This document shows, piece by piece, positions 55,039 to 63,627 of a stretch of DNA of 64,000 bases. Location: positions 496,001 to 560,000 of the forward strand of contig NZ_RKLR01000002.1 of assembly GCF_019599465.1 (NCBI RefSeq), read 5' to 3'. The translations under genes and the position numbers were made by a program. Under the pieces are notes generated by a model. That model ran no database searches, was not told the DNA's origin, and saw nothing but the letters and a program-made list of their open reading frames with translations. Numbering within the stretch: position 1 is the first letter of the stretch; each line of letters opens with the position of its first letter. Source of the stretch: Haloarcula rubra. GTDB lineage: Archaea; Halobacteriota; Halobacteria; Halobacteriales; Haloarculaceae.

Positions 55039-55125
55039 ACCGGCGGTAGGACGCCTGTCCACTAATGTCTGCTGACGGGTCCGACGCCCCGATACGTTTA
55101 GTCACTACGTGAACAACTCCCACAC

Positions 55126-56241
55126 ATGGCTCGGGACTGGTCGTCGGTGTTCGACCTCGGCGACACCGACCCCGAAGACCTGCTGGAGCACTTCGACCGG
55201 GCGTGGTTCCGCGGGGAGGCGTATCGGTACCTCTCGGACGCGCGCCACGGCGTCGAACGCGGCACCGCCATCGTCGACGACGTCGTCGTCCGGGGCTACC
55301 CCTCGATGCCGCGAGCGCTCGTCCTCGAACCGGCCGTCCACGAGGTGTTCGACGGCCCCGTCGCGGTCGAGGAGAAACTCAACGGCTACAACGTCCGGGT
55401 CGCCCGCGTCGACGGCGATGTGCTGGCGTTCACCCGGAGCGGGTTCGTCTGTCCGTACACGACCGCGAAAGTCGAGCGGACACTCGACCCCGACGGCTTC
55501 TTCGAGGACTACCCCGAGCACGTGCTGTGTGGCGAACTCGTCGGCCCGGAGAACCCCTACACCGAACACGACTACCCGGAGGTCGAGGAGGCGGCGTTCT
55601 ACGTCTTCGGCGTTCGCCACCGCGAGACGGGCGACCCGATGCCGGTCGACCGCCGCCGGGAGTGCTGTGTCGACTACGACCTCGACCCGGTCCGCCACTA
55701 CGGGACGTTCACGCCCGCGGCGGCCGTCTCGACGGCGAGAGAGGCCGTCCGTGACCTCGACGCCCACGGCCGGGAGGGAGTCGTCCTCAAGTCCACCGAC
55801 GGCCGGCGCGCGCTGAAGTACACCACCAGCGCCATCCACCGCGCCGACCTCGAACACGCCTTCGCGCTCCCGTTCGATTACGGCCGGGACTTCATCTTCA
55901 CCCGCGTCCTGCGCGAGGCGTTCCAGGCCGTCGAGTTCGAGGACTCCTCCGAACGGGTCCGAGAGCGAGCGCGAAAACTGGGTGAGTCGGTCCTCCTGCC
56001 GGCCGTCGAGACGGTGCGGGCCGTCGAGGCAGACGACCCGGTCGGCGAGACGCACACGGTCAGGGCCGACCCCGCGGTAATCGAGGCGCTGTTGTCGTAC
56101 TTCCGGGACAAGGGGCTGGAACTGACGGTCCAACGGGACGAAATCGAGGACGGTGAACGGGTGGTCACGTTCACGAAAGTGGCCCGGTCGACCCGCGACA
56201 AGACGGCGTACTACCTCTCGGGCGGGACGATAGACGAGTGA
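55126..56241 (+). CDS. ATP-dependent RNA ligase, Rnl3 type
   Basis: A 371-residue archaeal RNA ligase. The adenylated Lys is K84 in EEKLNGYNVRV (motif I, KXNG form). Downstream VLCGELVG and REGVVLKS are motifs IIIa and IV, and LKYTT motif V. The C-terminal 130 residues are the Rnl3 dimerisation/accessory domain. Related enzymes circularise RNA in vitro. It is divergent from its PIN partner and convergent with the helicase after 1 bp. Confidence 0.88.
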   Translation: MARDWSSVFDLGDTDPEDLLEHFDRAWFRGEAYRYLSDARHGVERGTAIVDDVVVRGYPSMPRALVLEPAVHEVFDGPVAVEEKLNGYNVRVARVDGDVLAFTRSGFVCPYTTAKVERTLDPDGFFEDYPEHVLCGELVGPENPYTEHDYPEVEEAAFYVFGVRHRETGDPMPVDRRRECCVDYDLDPVRHYGTFTPAAAVSTAREAVRDLDAHGREGVVLKSTDGRRALKYTTSAIHRADLEHAFALPFDYGRDFIFTRVLREAFQAVEFEDSSERVRERARKLGESVLLPAVETVRAVEADDPVGETHTVRADPAVIEALLSYFRDKGLELTVQRDEIEDGERVVTFTKVARSTRDKTAYYLSGGTIDE

Positions 56242-56242
56242 G

Positions 56243-58084
56243 TCAGTCCGCGACGATGGCCTCGCCGGCCTCGTCCAGCAGTTCGTCGATGGAGCGCTCG
56301 CTCGGTTCGTTCTCGAGCAACACGTCGATTGGGAGGGTCGGTGCGCCGTCGACGAGGTTCTCCATCAGGACGAGGCGCTCGCGGGCCCGGGACATCCCGA
56401 CGTAGAACACGCGCCGTTCGTTGTCGGTCAGCGTCGGCACCGGACTCGTGTGTTTCGTGAACTCGTCGACGCCGGGCACGTCGATGCCCTTCTGGTCGAC
56501 GGTGGCGGCCATCTGCTCGACGACCTTCTCGGTGAGGTCCGTCGCGACGAACACGTGGTCGGCCTCCCGGCCCTTCGCGGAGTGGATGGTGCCCAGACGG
56601 ACGCGGTCGGGGTCCATCCCGCGGTAGTCGCCCTTGAAGTAGGCGTTGACCGTGCGCTCCTGGAAGTTCGTGACCTTCCGGAGCATGTCGCCCGCCGAGG
56701 CGGGGTCGGGAACGAACGGGACGTGGTCGGTGACGACCGTGTGGTCGATCTCGATCTCGGCGATGTCCTCGGAGTCGCTGTCCTCCTCGATGTCTTCGAG
56801 GGCGTCGAAGAACTCGTCGCGTTCGCCGGTGCCGAAGGCGGAGTCGACGAGCATGTCGGCTAGTCGCCGCGCTTCGAGTACCGAGAGCGTCTCCTCGTTC
56901 TCGACGGCCTCGACGGCGTTGACGTACTGGGTCAGTCGGTCGGTCCACATCCGCTGGTCGGTCAGACAGGAGAAGGGGATGCCGTCGCCGATGAACTCGT
57001 CGATGAACTGGAACATCTGGTAGCGCGCCCGGAACAGCACCATCACCGTCTCGTCGGACTGGTCGACGGTGCCGGTGACGTTGCGCGCGAGGTCGTACAT
57101 CGAGGGGTTCTGCACGGCCTCGACGCGGCCGCCCTCCTTGCGCGGATTCAGGTCCTTCTCCTGCCGTTTCTCGATGTGGCGCACCTCGCGGTTGACGACG
57201 TTGAGGATGCGCGAGGGGAGTCGGTAGGAGTTCGGGAGAATCTCGTCCTGCGTGACGTCCTCTTCGAGCAATAGGTCGGGGTCGGCCCCCTGCCACGCGT
57301 AGACGACCTGGTCGTCGTCGCCGGCGATGAGGACCCGCTTCATGTGGGGTTTCCACTCCTCGTAGACGTCGTACTGCAGGGTCGTGATGTCCTGGAACTC
57401 GTCGATGATGAGGTAGTCGACGTTCGGGAGCAGGGACCGCTGGGCGACCCGTTCGAGCATGTCGGCGAACCCGGTCAGGTCGTTGTCGCCCTTGTAGGTG
57501 CGCCAGCCACGGATGGCGCTGGGCACGTCCACCCGGTCGTCGTCGGTGGGCCACGTCGGCGTGTACTTGTTGCCCGTCTGGGCGTTGTCGTCTATCTCCG
57601 GCGGGAGGCGGACCTCCTCGTCGTCCCACTTGAACGGCACGTCGTACCAGTCGGCGACGTCCCGCCGGGTCCGCTGGAGCCACTGGCTGGTGGCGATAAT
57701 CTTGTTACCGAGCGTCGTCGACCGGGCCGAGCGCCGCCGGGACCCCTCGTACTCGTCCTCGTACTCGATGCCGAACTGCTCGCAGAACTCCTCCTTGTCG
57801 TCCTCGCCGACGACGTCGCCCCGCGAGAGGTTCAGCAGTTCGTACGCCTTCGCGTGCATCGTACAGACGTTCCCGCGCAGGGCACGCGGTGTCAGGTCCA
57901 GTCGCTCGGCGAGACGCTCCCGTATCTCCGCGGCCGCGGCCCGCGTGTACGAGACCACCAGCACGTCCCGGAAGTCGACGTCGTCGTCCTCCAGCAGTTC
58001 CTCGACGCGGTCGAGCAGCGCCGTCGTCTTCCCGCTACCGGGCCCACCGAACAGGCGGACAACCTCGGTGGTCGAATCAGTCAT
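56243..58084 (-). CDS. UvrD/Rep-family DNA helicase
   Basis: A 613-residue superfamily 1 helicase. Motifs are Walker A GGPGSGKTT, YTRAAAAEIRERL, Walker B DEFQDIT, AGDDDQVVYAWQGA, and VGMSRARERLVL. It is about 100 residues shorter than E. coli UvrD, with reduced 1B/2B subdomains. The ATG at 58084 is chosen; nine more in-frame codons upstream have no support. A role in repair or recombination is likely. Confidence 0.88.
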   Translation of the reverse strand: MTDSTTEVVRLFGGPGSGKTTALLDRVEELLEDDDVDFRDVLVVSYTRAAAAEIRERLAERLDLTPRALRGNVCTMHAKAYELLNLSRGDVVGEDDKEEFCEQFGIEYEDEYEGSRRRSARSTTLGNKIIATSQWLQRTRRDVADWYDVPFKWDDEEVRLPPEIDDNAQTGNKYTPTWPTDDDRVDVPSAIRGWRTYKGDNDLTGFADMLERVAQRSLLPNVDYLIIDEFQDITTLQYDVYEEWKPHMKRVLIAGDDDQVVYAWQGADPDLLLEEDVTQDEILPNSYRLPSRILNVVNREVRHIEKRQEKDLNPRKEGGRVEAVQNPSMYDLARNVTGTVDQSDETVMVLFRARYQMFQFIDEFIGDGIPFSCLTDQRMWTDRLTQYVNAVEAVENEETLSVLEARRLADMLVDSAFGTGERDEFFDALEDIEEDSDSEDIAEIEIDHTVVTDHVPFVPDPASAGDMLRKVTNFQERTVNAYFKGDYRGMDPDRVRLGTIHSAKGREADHVFVATDLTEKVVEQMAATVDQKGIDVPGVDEFTKHTSPVPTLTDNERRVFYVGMSRARERLVLMENLVDGAPTLPIDVLLENEPSERSIDELLDEAGEAIVAD

Positions 58085-58156
58085 TGCACCTATACTAGGC
58101 CCCCGGACCAATAAACGACGTGCTTTCGAGAAACGGGGGTTACTCGGCTCAGACCG

Positions 58157-58456
58157 CTACCGATACAGCGAGACGTACAGCATCGCGAACCCGATGATGA
58201 AGGGGATGGTCTCGGCCATCTGGAAGAACACCTGCACGAGCGCGCCCACCTCGCCGGCGCTCAACTGGGTGATGACACTGGAGATGGCGACGCCCATGCT
58301 GATGAACGCGAAGCCGACGAACGCGTACTGGAGTCGTTCGGACGGTCGCTTCCGGTAGGCCTGAAAACTGATGAGCGTGATACCGAGCGTCAGGCCGAAC
58401 ACGACCATCCGCATCAACACGAGCGCTCCGCGCGCGATTGCGACGCCCTCGGCCAT
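58157..58456 (-). CDS. Small membrane protein paired with a winged-helix regulator
   Basis: A 99-residue protein with three hydrophobic helices (MRMVVFGLTLGITLISFQAY, FVGFAFISMGVAISSVI, VFFQMAETIPFIIGFAMLYV). Such proteins commonly sit directly after ArsR-like winged-helix genes in haloarchaea; function is unknown. It follows the regulator by 26 nt on the same strand. Confidence 0.68.
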   Translation of the reverse strand: MAEGVAIARGALVLMRMVVFGLTLGITLISFQAYRKRPSERLQYAFVGFAFISMGVAISSVITQLSAGEVGALVQVFFQMAETIPFIIGFAMLYVSLYR

Positions 58457-58482
58457 CCGTTCAGTACTCCCCTTTCATGCGG

Positions 58483-58833
58483 TCACTCGGGATTCAGTTC
58501 GTCCCACAGCTGACTGAACCGGTCTGGGAGGTTCTCTTCCCGGTAGATACGCACCTTGTACTCCTCGTCCTCCAGCGAGATGACCGTGGACTCGAAGTTG
58601 GACTCGTACACCTTGTAGTGGTTCCCGTCCTCGGCGACCAGCGTGTGGTCCTTGACGAGGTCGTACTCGTCCAGCAGTTCGATGCGGCGGTACACGGTCG
58701 GCAACGAGAGGTCGCACTCCTCGGCGAGTTCTTTGGCTGAATGCGGTTCGCGGCTGATGGCTGCCAGCACCCGTCGTGCGTGCTGGTCCCCGATTGTGTC
58801 GAGAACCTCCTCGATACTCTTGTCCTCTGCCAC
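58483..58833 (-). CDS. ArsR-like winged-helix regulator
   Basis: A 116-residue regulator: IGDQHARRVLAAISREPHSA then KELAEECDLSLPTVYRRIELLDEYDLV is the helix-turn-helix, followed by a beta domain EDGNHYKVYESNFESTVISL. It precedes a small membrane protein. The start is leaderless behind CTTATGTGAC (minus strand, about 58853-58862). It is divergent from padR and shares an inverted repeat with it. Confidence 0.8.
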   Translation of the reverse strand: MAEDKSIEEVLDTIGDQHARRVLAAISREPHSAKELAEECDLSLPTVYRRIELLDEYDLVKDHTLVAEDGNHYKVYESNFESTVISLEDEEYKVRIYREENLPDRFSQLWDELNPE

Positions 58834-58861
58834 TGTAAGTGAGTTCTCATCCGGTCACATA

Positions 58862-58904
58862 AGCGTTTTCGAGAGCCGGGGTTGTTTCAGAGTCGGAAAA
58901 CGCT
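58862..58904. promoter_or_regulatory. Long-spaced inverted repeat between two divergent regulators
   Basis: AGCGTTTTC (58862-58870) and GAAAACGCT (58896-58904) form a perfect 9-bp inverted repeat with 25 bp between. The left arm abuts the TATA of the minus-strand winged-helix gene and the right arm lies just before the TTTATATG TATA (58911-58918) of the PadR gene. It could let one regulator control both genes. Confidence 0.55.
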
Positions 58905-58962
58905 GGTGGGTTTATATGACGACACGGCCACTACGCTCTCTTGCGGATCGCGTTCAGGTGAG

Positions 58963-59463
58963 ATGATGTCCGGAGACAACCTCCGTCGCGTCGCGACGGG
59001 CAAGACGATGGGTGACCGACCAGACGAGCGACTGACCCCCCTCGGAGGGTCGAGTGACCCACGAACGAACGACACTGCTAGTCGTGACGCTCTCCCGGAG
59101 TCGCTGTTGACTTCGGTCGTCGACGACGTCGCCGACGGCGACCTCGCCGTCGACGACGGCATGGTGACCCAGAGCCTGGACGAGATTCTGCTCGCGCTGA
59201 TAGCGTTGTCCGACGACGAGACGCACGGGACCGGTCTCATGGCGGAGCTGTCGCGTCTGTTCGACGCGGACCTGAGTCCGGGTACCGTGTACCCGCGTCT
59301 GCACGACCTCGAAGCCGACGACACGCTCACGGTGCACGAGCTCGTACAGACCAAGCAGTACTCGATAACCGACACCGCCGCAGCGGAATCGCGAATCGAG
59401 GCCGCGGCGTACAGGCATCTCCTGCTGGGGATGTTCCTACACGCGTCGCTGGACGCGCTGTAA
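58963..59463 (+). CDS. PadR-family transcription regulator
   Basis: A 166-residue protein with a disordered N-terminus (about 65 residues) and a PadR winged helix: SLDEILLALIALSDDETHGT, LMAELSRLFDADLSPGTVYPRL, then HELVQTKQYSITDTAAAESR. GTVYPRL is the characteristic recognition-helix end. AGGTGAG stands just before the ATG pair at 58963/58966, and transcription should begin near 58941. Targets unknown; self-regulation through the upstream inverted repeat is plausible. Confidence 0.82.
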   Translation: MMSGDNLRRVATGKTMGDRPDERLTPLGGSSDPRTNDTASRDALPESLLTSVVDDVADGDLAVDDGMVTQSLDEILLALIALSDDETHGTGLMAELSRLFDADLSPGTVYPRLHDLEADDTLTVHELVQTKQYSITDTAAAESRIEAAAYRHLLLGMFLHASLDAL

Positions 59464-59496
59464 CTACTCTCGTCTACCGCTTTGCGGCGTCGACGA

Positions 59497-59580
59497 GGGC
59501 CGACGACTGACCCCCGTCGGCCCCTCGGCGCTCGGGCGACGAACGCCACCGGTCGACGACTGACCCCCGTCGGCCGGTGG
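59497..59580. repeat. Two tandem hairpins with identical cores
   Basis: A 22-bp perfect direct repeat occurs at 59501-59522 and 59554-59575. Each copy folds into a hairpin with the same 9-nt loop ACTGACCCC. The first is 59497-59523 (GGGCCGACG/CGTCGGCCC). The second is 59546-59580, with outer arms CCACCGG/CCGGTGG and one T-G wobble. The outer stems differ in sequence yet both still pair. They lie 34-117 nt after the padR stop. They could be terminators, protein-binding RNA hairpins or a repeat family. Confidence 0.55.
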
Positions 59581-59661
59581 CCGTTTCTCGCGATACTCGA
59601 CCCGACAGCGCACCCGCTACGTCGTCGGATGCGGAAAAAACGGACCGCCGTCGAACCGGTC

Positions 59662-59841
59662 TCAGTTTACCGGTGTCCAGCCACACACCGAGCACTCGCT
59701 CGCGGCAGACTCGTGAAGGCCGCCACAGTCCGGACACTGCTTCTTGTTGTAGTTCTCCTCCCAACCCGTCTCGTCGACGTCGTGGCCTCGTTGGGAGAGG
59801 AATTCGTCGAACATGTCGTCTCCACTCGGTGCGGTCGCCAT
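59662..59841 (-). CDS. HVO_0416-type zinc finger protein
   Basis: A 59-residue zinc-ribbon protein, MATAPSGDDMFDEFLSQRG onward, with two CXXC knuckles: CPDCGG and CSVCGW. It fits the short HVO_0416-like haloarchaeal family of zinc finger proteins, function unknown. The ATG at 59841 is leaderless behind CTCTAAATACTGG (minus strand) near 59868; the seven codons before it would cover the promoter palindrome. Confidence 0.72.
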   Translation of the reverse strand: MATAPSGDDMFDEFLSQRGHDVDETGWEENYNKKQCPDCGGLHESAASECSVCGWTPVN

Positions 59842-59844
59842 ACA

Positions 59845-59859
59845 TGCTATGGTATAGCA
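59845..59859 (-). promoter_or_regulatory. Palindrome at the zinc-finger gene start
   Basis: TGCTAT-GGT-ATAGCA is a perfect 6-bp inverted repeat lying just upstream of the start codon, between the TATA box and the predicted transcription start. A repressor bound here would block transcription; self-regulation or another small regulator is possible. Confidence 0.45.
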
Positions 59860-60013
59860 CACCAGTATTTAGAGCTACCGATACTGAGAAACGTTGCCGC
59901 ACGACACGATACGTATCGACGCCGGTGCCGTACCGACCTTCCGTCCGCCGATTCGTCGCCGTCGACGGTAGGTCCGGAGATACACTTACCCCGACGCCGG
60001 CCGAGGCGTGGCT

Positions 60014-60735
60014 ATGGCTATCGGTGAGGACCTGCTCGTACCGACGCTGATCGTCGGGGGTATCGGACTGTTTCTCCTCGGTGCCGGGCTCCGCGAGGCC
60101 TACCTGACGGTCCGGCTCTGGCGCCGGCGTGCGGTTCCCATCGGTGACCTCGGGGAGGCGTCCGGGACGGTCACCGTGACGGGCCGTGCGGAACGAATCG
60201 ACGAGACGCGCCGGGCACCGCTGTCCGGACGGGACTGCCTCGCCTACGCCTGGCGAATCGTCGGCCTCCGGACGGTGCGCGGGTTCGACGGCGCGTCGAA
60301 CAGTCCTACCACCAACTCGCCCGCGGGCAGGACGCCGTGCGGTTCCGACTCAGCGACTACAGCGGGAGCGTCGTCGACCCGAGCGAGGCGACGCTCCGCC
60401 TGAACGAGGCACAGGTCTCCGACCCGGTGCGCGACCCGGTCGGGCGGAACGACGTCTCGCTGGCCGGCGTCTCCCACGACGGCCCCCGCCAGTACTACGA
60501 GGCGCGCGTCGACGAGGGCGAGACCATCGTCGTTCAGGGCCGCCTCAGACCGTCCGACGACGCCCGACTCGACGTCGAGAAAATCGGGGTCCAGCTGTCC
60601 GGGCGCGGCCTGTACATCGCCGATTCGGACCGGTCGCAGGCGATTCGCCGCTCGGCGCTCGCCGCAGGCGTATCGCTCGTCCTCGGCACCGCGGCGCTGG
60701 CCGTCCTCGCCGTCCTCCTCGGCGTCGTCCCCTGA
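60014..60735 (+). pseudogene. Frameshifted GIDE-like membrane protein
   Basis: Two overlapping frames together make one protein. Codons from 60014 to about 60295 give an N-terminal membrane helix (PTLIVGGIGLFLLGAGLREA) and TVTVTGRAERIDETRRAPLS. The second frame, from about 60295 to 60735, gives EQSYHQLARGQDAVRFRLSD, then SGSVVDPSEATL, and a C-terminal helix. The switch needs one base to be restored near 60296. The fold resembles the GIDE/MULAN membrane domain found in haloarchaea. It is either a pseudogene or a sequencing error. TATA-like ATACACTTACC lies upstream. Confidence 0.72.
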
Positions 60736-60890
60736 CCTCGAAGCCCCTCGGAGTCCCGTCGTGAGAGACTGGCCTATCTCCGTGGTGATTCCGGTCACAC
60801 TATCCCGGCGTAACGGGTGTCTCTACGAAGACGACACACCGAGTTCCGTCGGTCGGCAGGTCGTCGACCTGGAACCGGGCAGAAGTTGGA

Positions 60891-60965
60891 TGGGCCCTGC
60901 CGGATTTGAACCAGCGCTCAATCGGTTATGAGCCGATCGCTTTAACCAGACTAAGCTAAGGGCCC
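60891..60965 (-). tRNA. tRNA with CAU anticodon (probably Ile2)
   Basis: A 75-nt tRNA on the minus strand: acceptor GGGCCCT/AGGGCCC, D-arm GCTTAG...AAAGC, anticodon loop CTCATAA with anticodon CAT, T-loop TTCAAAT, discriminator A. The acceptor, T-stem and T-loop resemble tRNA-Ile2 (whose C34 is modified to agmatidine in archaea to read AUA) more than elongator Met, but Met cannot be excluded. No encoded CCA. Lies between the frameshifted gene and tRNA-Asn. Confidence 0.8.
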
Positions 60966-61074
60966 CTTCGTGCGTCGTTTCTCGGTTCCACGTCTTTAGC
61001 CTGTCGGGTCCGCGTCGGCCGGTTCGTGGGTCGCCGGCTCGCGAGGCTCGCCGTGTAGCGAACCGAGAGAAGGA

Positions 61075-61147
61075 CGCCACCGCCAGGGCTCGAACCTGGG
61101 ACAACCTGGGTAACAACCAGGTGCTCTACCAACTGAGCTACGGCGGC
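61075..61147 (-). tRNA. tRNA-Asn (GTT)
   Basis: A 73-nt tRNA on the minus strand: acceptor GCCGCCG/CGGTGGC, D-arm GCTCAGTTGGTAGAGC, anticodon loop TTGTTAC with anticodon GTT, T-loop TTCGAGC and discriminator G. No CCA encoded, matching the nearby CCA-adding enzyme. A TATA-like ATATTTAAC (minus strand) lies about 35 nt upstream of its 5' end. Confidence 0.92.
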
Positions 61148-61243
61148 TTGCTCGCATGCATCGATTGACGGAGTTGTTAAATATGGCTTTCGTTTCCGAG
61201 CGCCATCGACACGCTTTCACGCACTCTGTGAGTACCGGCGGAC

Positions 61244-62641
61244 ATGAGCGACGAGTTCGACGCCGTCGTCGAGCGGGTCCACGAGCGGGTCTCGCCCGAC
61301 GCCGAGGAGCGCGAGCGGTTACAGCGGGCCGCCGAGACGGTGATGGAGCGGGCAGCGGACGCTATCGCCGACCTCCCCGTCTCGGCCGAGGTGATACAGG
61401 TCGGGTCGACGGCCAGAGGGACGTGGACCGCGGGGGACCGCGACGTCGACGTGTTCGTCGCGTTCCCGCCGGACCTGCCACGGGAGACGCTGGAGGAGTA
61501 CGGGCTGGACGTGGGCCACGCCGTCCTCCCCGAGGGCCGCGAGGAGTACGCCGAACACCCCTACGTCGTCGGCGAGTGCGAAGGGTACACCGTCGACCTG
61601 GTTCCCTGTTACGCAGTCGAGGACGCCACGGCCATCCAGTCGGCCGTCGACCGGACCCCGTTCCACACCCGCTATCTCGACTCGCGGCTGGACGACGCAC
61701 TCGCCGGGGAGGTCCGGGTCACGAAGCAGTTCCTGAAGGGTATCGGCGTCTACGGGAGCGACCTCCGGACGCGGGGGTTCTCGGGCTACCTGACGGAGTT
61801 GCTGGTGCTGGAGTACGGTGGGTTCCGCGAGTTGGTCGCGGCGGCCGCCGACTGGCACCCGCCGGTCACCTTCGACCCGGAGGGCCACGGGACCGTCTCG
61901 TTCGACGGCCCGCTCGTGGTCGTCGACCCGACGGACCCCGAGCGCAACGTCGCCGCCGTCTGTTCGGCGACCAACGTGGCGCGGTTCCAGCACTACGCGC
62001 GTGCCCTCCTCGCGAACCCCCGAACCGACCTGTTCGAGGCCAGCGACCCCGACCCGTACGACGCCGACGCCGTCAGGACGGCCGTCGAGCGTCGCGGGAC
62101 GACGCCGGTGGCGTTGCGGTTCGACGCCCCGGACGTCGTCGAGGACCAACTCTGGCCACAGTTACGGAAGTCGCTGGGCGGCCTCACCGACGAACTCGAC
62201 CGGCGGGGGTTCGACGTGCTCCGCTCGGCGACGTTCACGACGGACACCAGAGGTGCGAATGAGGAGACCGAGTCGGACGGCGCGGGCGAGGCGGTGCTGC
62301 TGGCGGAACTCGCCGTCGCCGAACGCCCGGCCGTCGAGCGCCACGACGGGCCGCCGGTCCACGTCCGCGAACACGCCACGGGGTTCTACGAGGCGTACGC
62401 CGACGACCCCGACGTGGCGGGCCCGTTCGTCGACGGCGAGCGATACGTCGTCGAACGACCGCGCGAGGTGACGACCGCGGAGGCGTTCGTCACGAGTGAC
62501 GCGCTGTTCGACGTGCGACTCGGGCCGCACGTCGAGTCGGCGCTCGAAGCGGGGTACGACGTGCTCGTCGGCGAGGAGATAGCGGCACTGGCCGACTCGT
62601 TCGGCGTGGCACTGGCCGACTACTTCGATCCGAAGCCCTGA
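61244..62641 (+). CDS. cca: CCA-adding tRNA nucleotidyltransferase, class I
   Basis: It adds CCA to tRNA 3' ends, required because the tRNAs here lack it. 465 residues, the usual archaeal length. The catalytic GSTARGTWTAGDRDVDVF gives the two carboxylates D67 and D69, and VDLVPCY the third. The C-terminus holds the tail and body domains. Its 3' end overlaps the convergent deacetylase-family gene by 22 bp. Confidence 0.93.
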   Translation: MSDEFDAVVERVHERVSPDAEERERLQRAAETVMERAADAIADLPVSAEVIQVGSTARGTWTAGDRDVDVFVAFPPDLPRETLEEYGLDVGHAVLPEGREEYAEHPYVVGECEGYTVDLVPCYAVEDATAIQSAVDRTPFHTRYLDSRLDDALAGEVRVTKQFLKGIGVYGSDLRTRGFSGYLTELLVLEYGGFRELVAAAADWHPPVTFDPEGHGTVSFDGPLVVVDPTDPERNVAAVCSATNVARFQHYARALLANPRTDLFEASDPDPYDADAVRTAVERRGTTPVALRFDAPDVVEDQLWPQLRKSLGGLTDELDRRGFDVLRSATFTTDTRGANEETESDGAGEAVLLAELAVAERPAVERHDGPPVHVREHATGFYEAYADDPDVAGPFVDGERYVVERPREVTTAEAFVTSDALFDVRLGPHVESALEAGYDVLVGEEIAALADSFGVALADYFDPKP

Positions 62642-63627
62642 GCGGCGACCCGGTCGAGGACGTCGCGGGCGTCCTCGCTCACGCCGTCGTCGGGTTCCAT
62701 CGGTTCGTAGCCGTCGAACACCTCGTGGACGGTCGTCACCGAGTCCGAGAGGGTATCGAGGCCGTAGCCGCCTTCGAGGACGAAGGACAGGTCGGCGCCA
62801 CAGTCGTCGGCGAGCGTGCGCACCCGCTGGGTCATGGCGCCGTACCCCTCCGTGGTCACGCGCATCCGCGAGATGGGGTCGTGCTCGTGGGCGTCGAAGC
62901 CGGCGCTGACGACGAGCAGGTCCGGGTCGTAGTCGGCGATGGCCGGACCGATGGCCTCGTCGATGGCCGCGAGGTAGTCGGCGGTGTCCGCGCCGGGTTG
63001 GTACTTCACGTTGAGGTTCGTGCCGTCGGCGTCGTTCTCGCCCGTCTCGTCGATGGCACCGGTACCGGGATAGAGGCCGTCCTCGTGGATGGACGCGTAG
63101 AACACGTCCTCGCGGTCGTAGAAGATGTCCTGCGTGCCGTTGCCGTGGTGGACGTCCCAGTCGAAGATGGCGACCCGCTCTGCATCCGCTTCGAGGGCGG
63201 CCTGTGCGGCGACGGCGGCGTTGTTGATGAAACAGAACCCCATCGCGTCGTCGTAGACGGCGTGGTGGCCCGGCGGGCGGCCGAGTGCGAAGGGTGTGTC
63301 GCGGGCCGAGACGCCGTCCATCGCCGTCTCGGCGGCCCAGACGGCCAGCCCGGCCGAGGCTACCGCGGCGTCCCACGTCGCCTCGACGGCGACGGTGTCG
63401 GCGTCCCAGTTGCCCCCGCCGTCGTCGCAGAACTCGCGGAACTCCTCGACGTAGTCGGCGTCGTGGACGCCGTGGACCAACTCCATGTCGACGTCGTTGG
63501 GGGCGACGTACTCGACGCCGTGGCGGTCCTTGAGTGCGCGTCTGACCGCCCGGAGTCGGTCGGGACTCTCGGGGTGGCGCGGGCCGGTGTCGTGGTCCAG
63601 ACAGACCTCGCGGTAGCCGAAGTTCAT
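62620..63627 (-). CDS. Histone deacetylase family protein
   Basis: A 335-residue zinc-dependent deacetylase (class I/II HDAC and acetylpolyamine amidohydrolase fold). Active-site parts are RPPGHHAVYDD, the Asp/His of DWDVHHGNGTQ, the Asp of SAGFDAHEHD and the transition-state Tyr of LEGGYGLD. Substrate may be protein lysine or polyamine. Its start follows the histone stop with zero gap, so the two are cotranscribed. A protein deacetylase is favoured by that context. Confidence 0.9.
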   Translation of the reverse strand: MNFGYREVCLDHDTGPRHPESPDRLRAVRRALKDRHGVEYVAPNDVDMELVHGVHDADYVEEFREFCDDGGGNWDADTVAVEATWDAAVASAGLAVWAAETAMDGVSARDTPFALGRPPGHHAVYDDAMGFCFINNAAVAAQAALEADAERVAIFDWDVHHGNGTQDIFYDREDVFYASIHEDGLYPGTGAIDETGENDADGTNLNVKYQPGADTADYLAAIDEAIGPAIADYDPDLLVVSAGFDAHEHDPISRMRVTTEGYGAMTQRVRTLADDCGADLSFVLEGGYGLDTLSDSVTTVHEVFDGYEPMEPDDGVSEDARDVLDRVAAQGFGSK

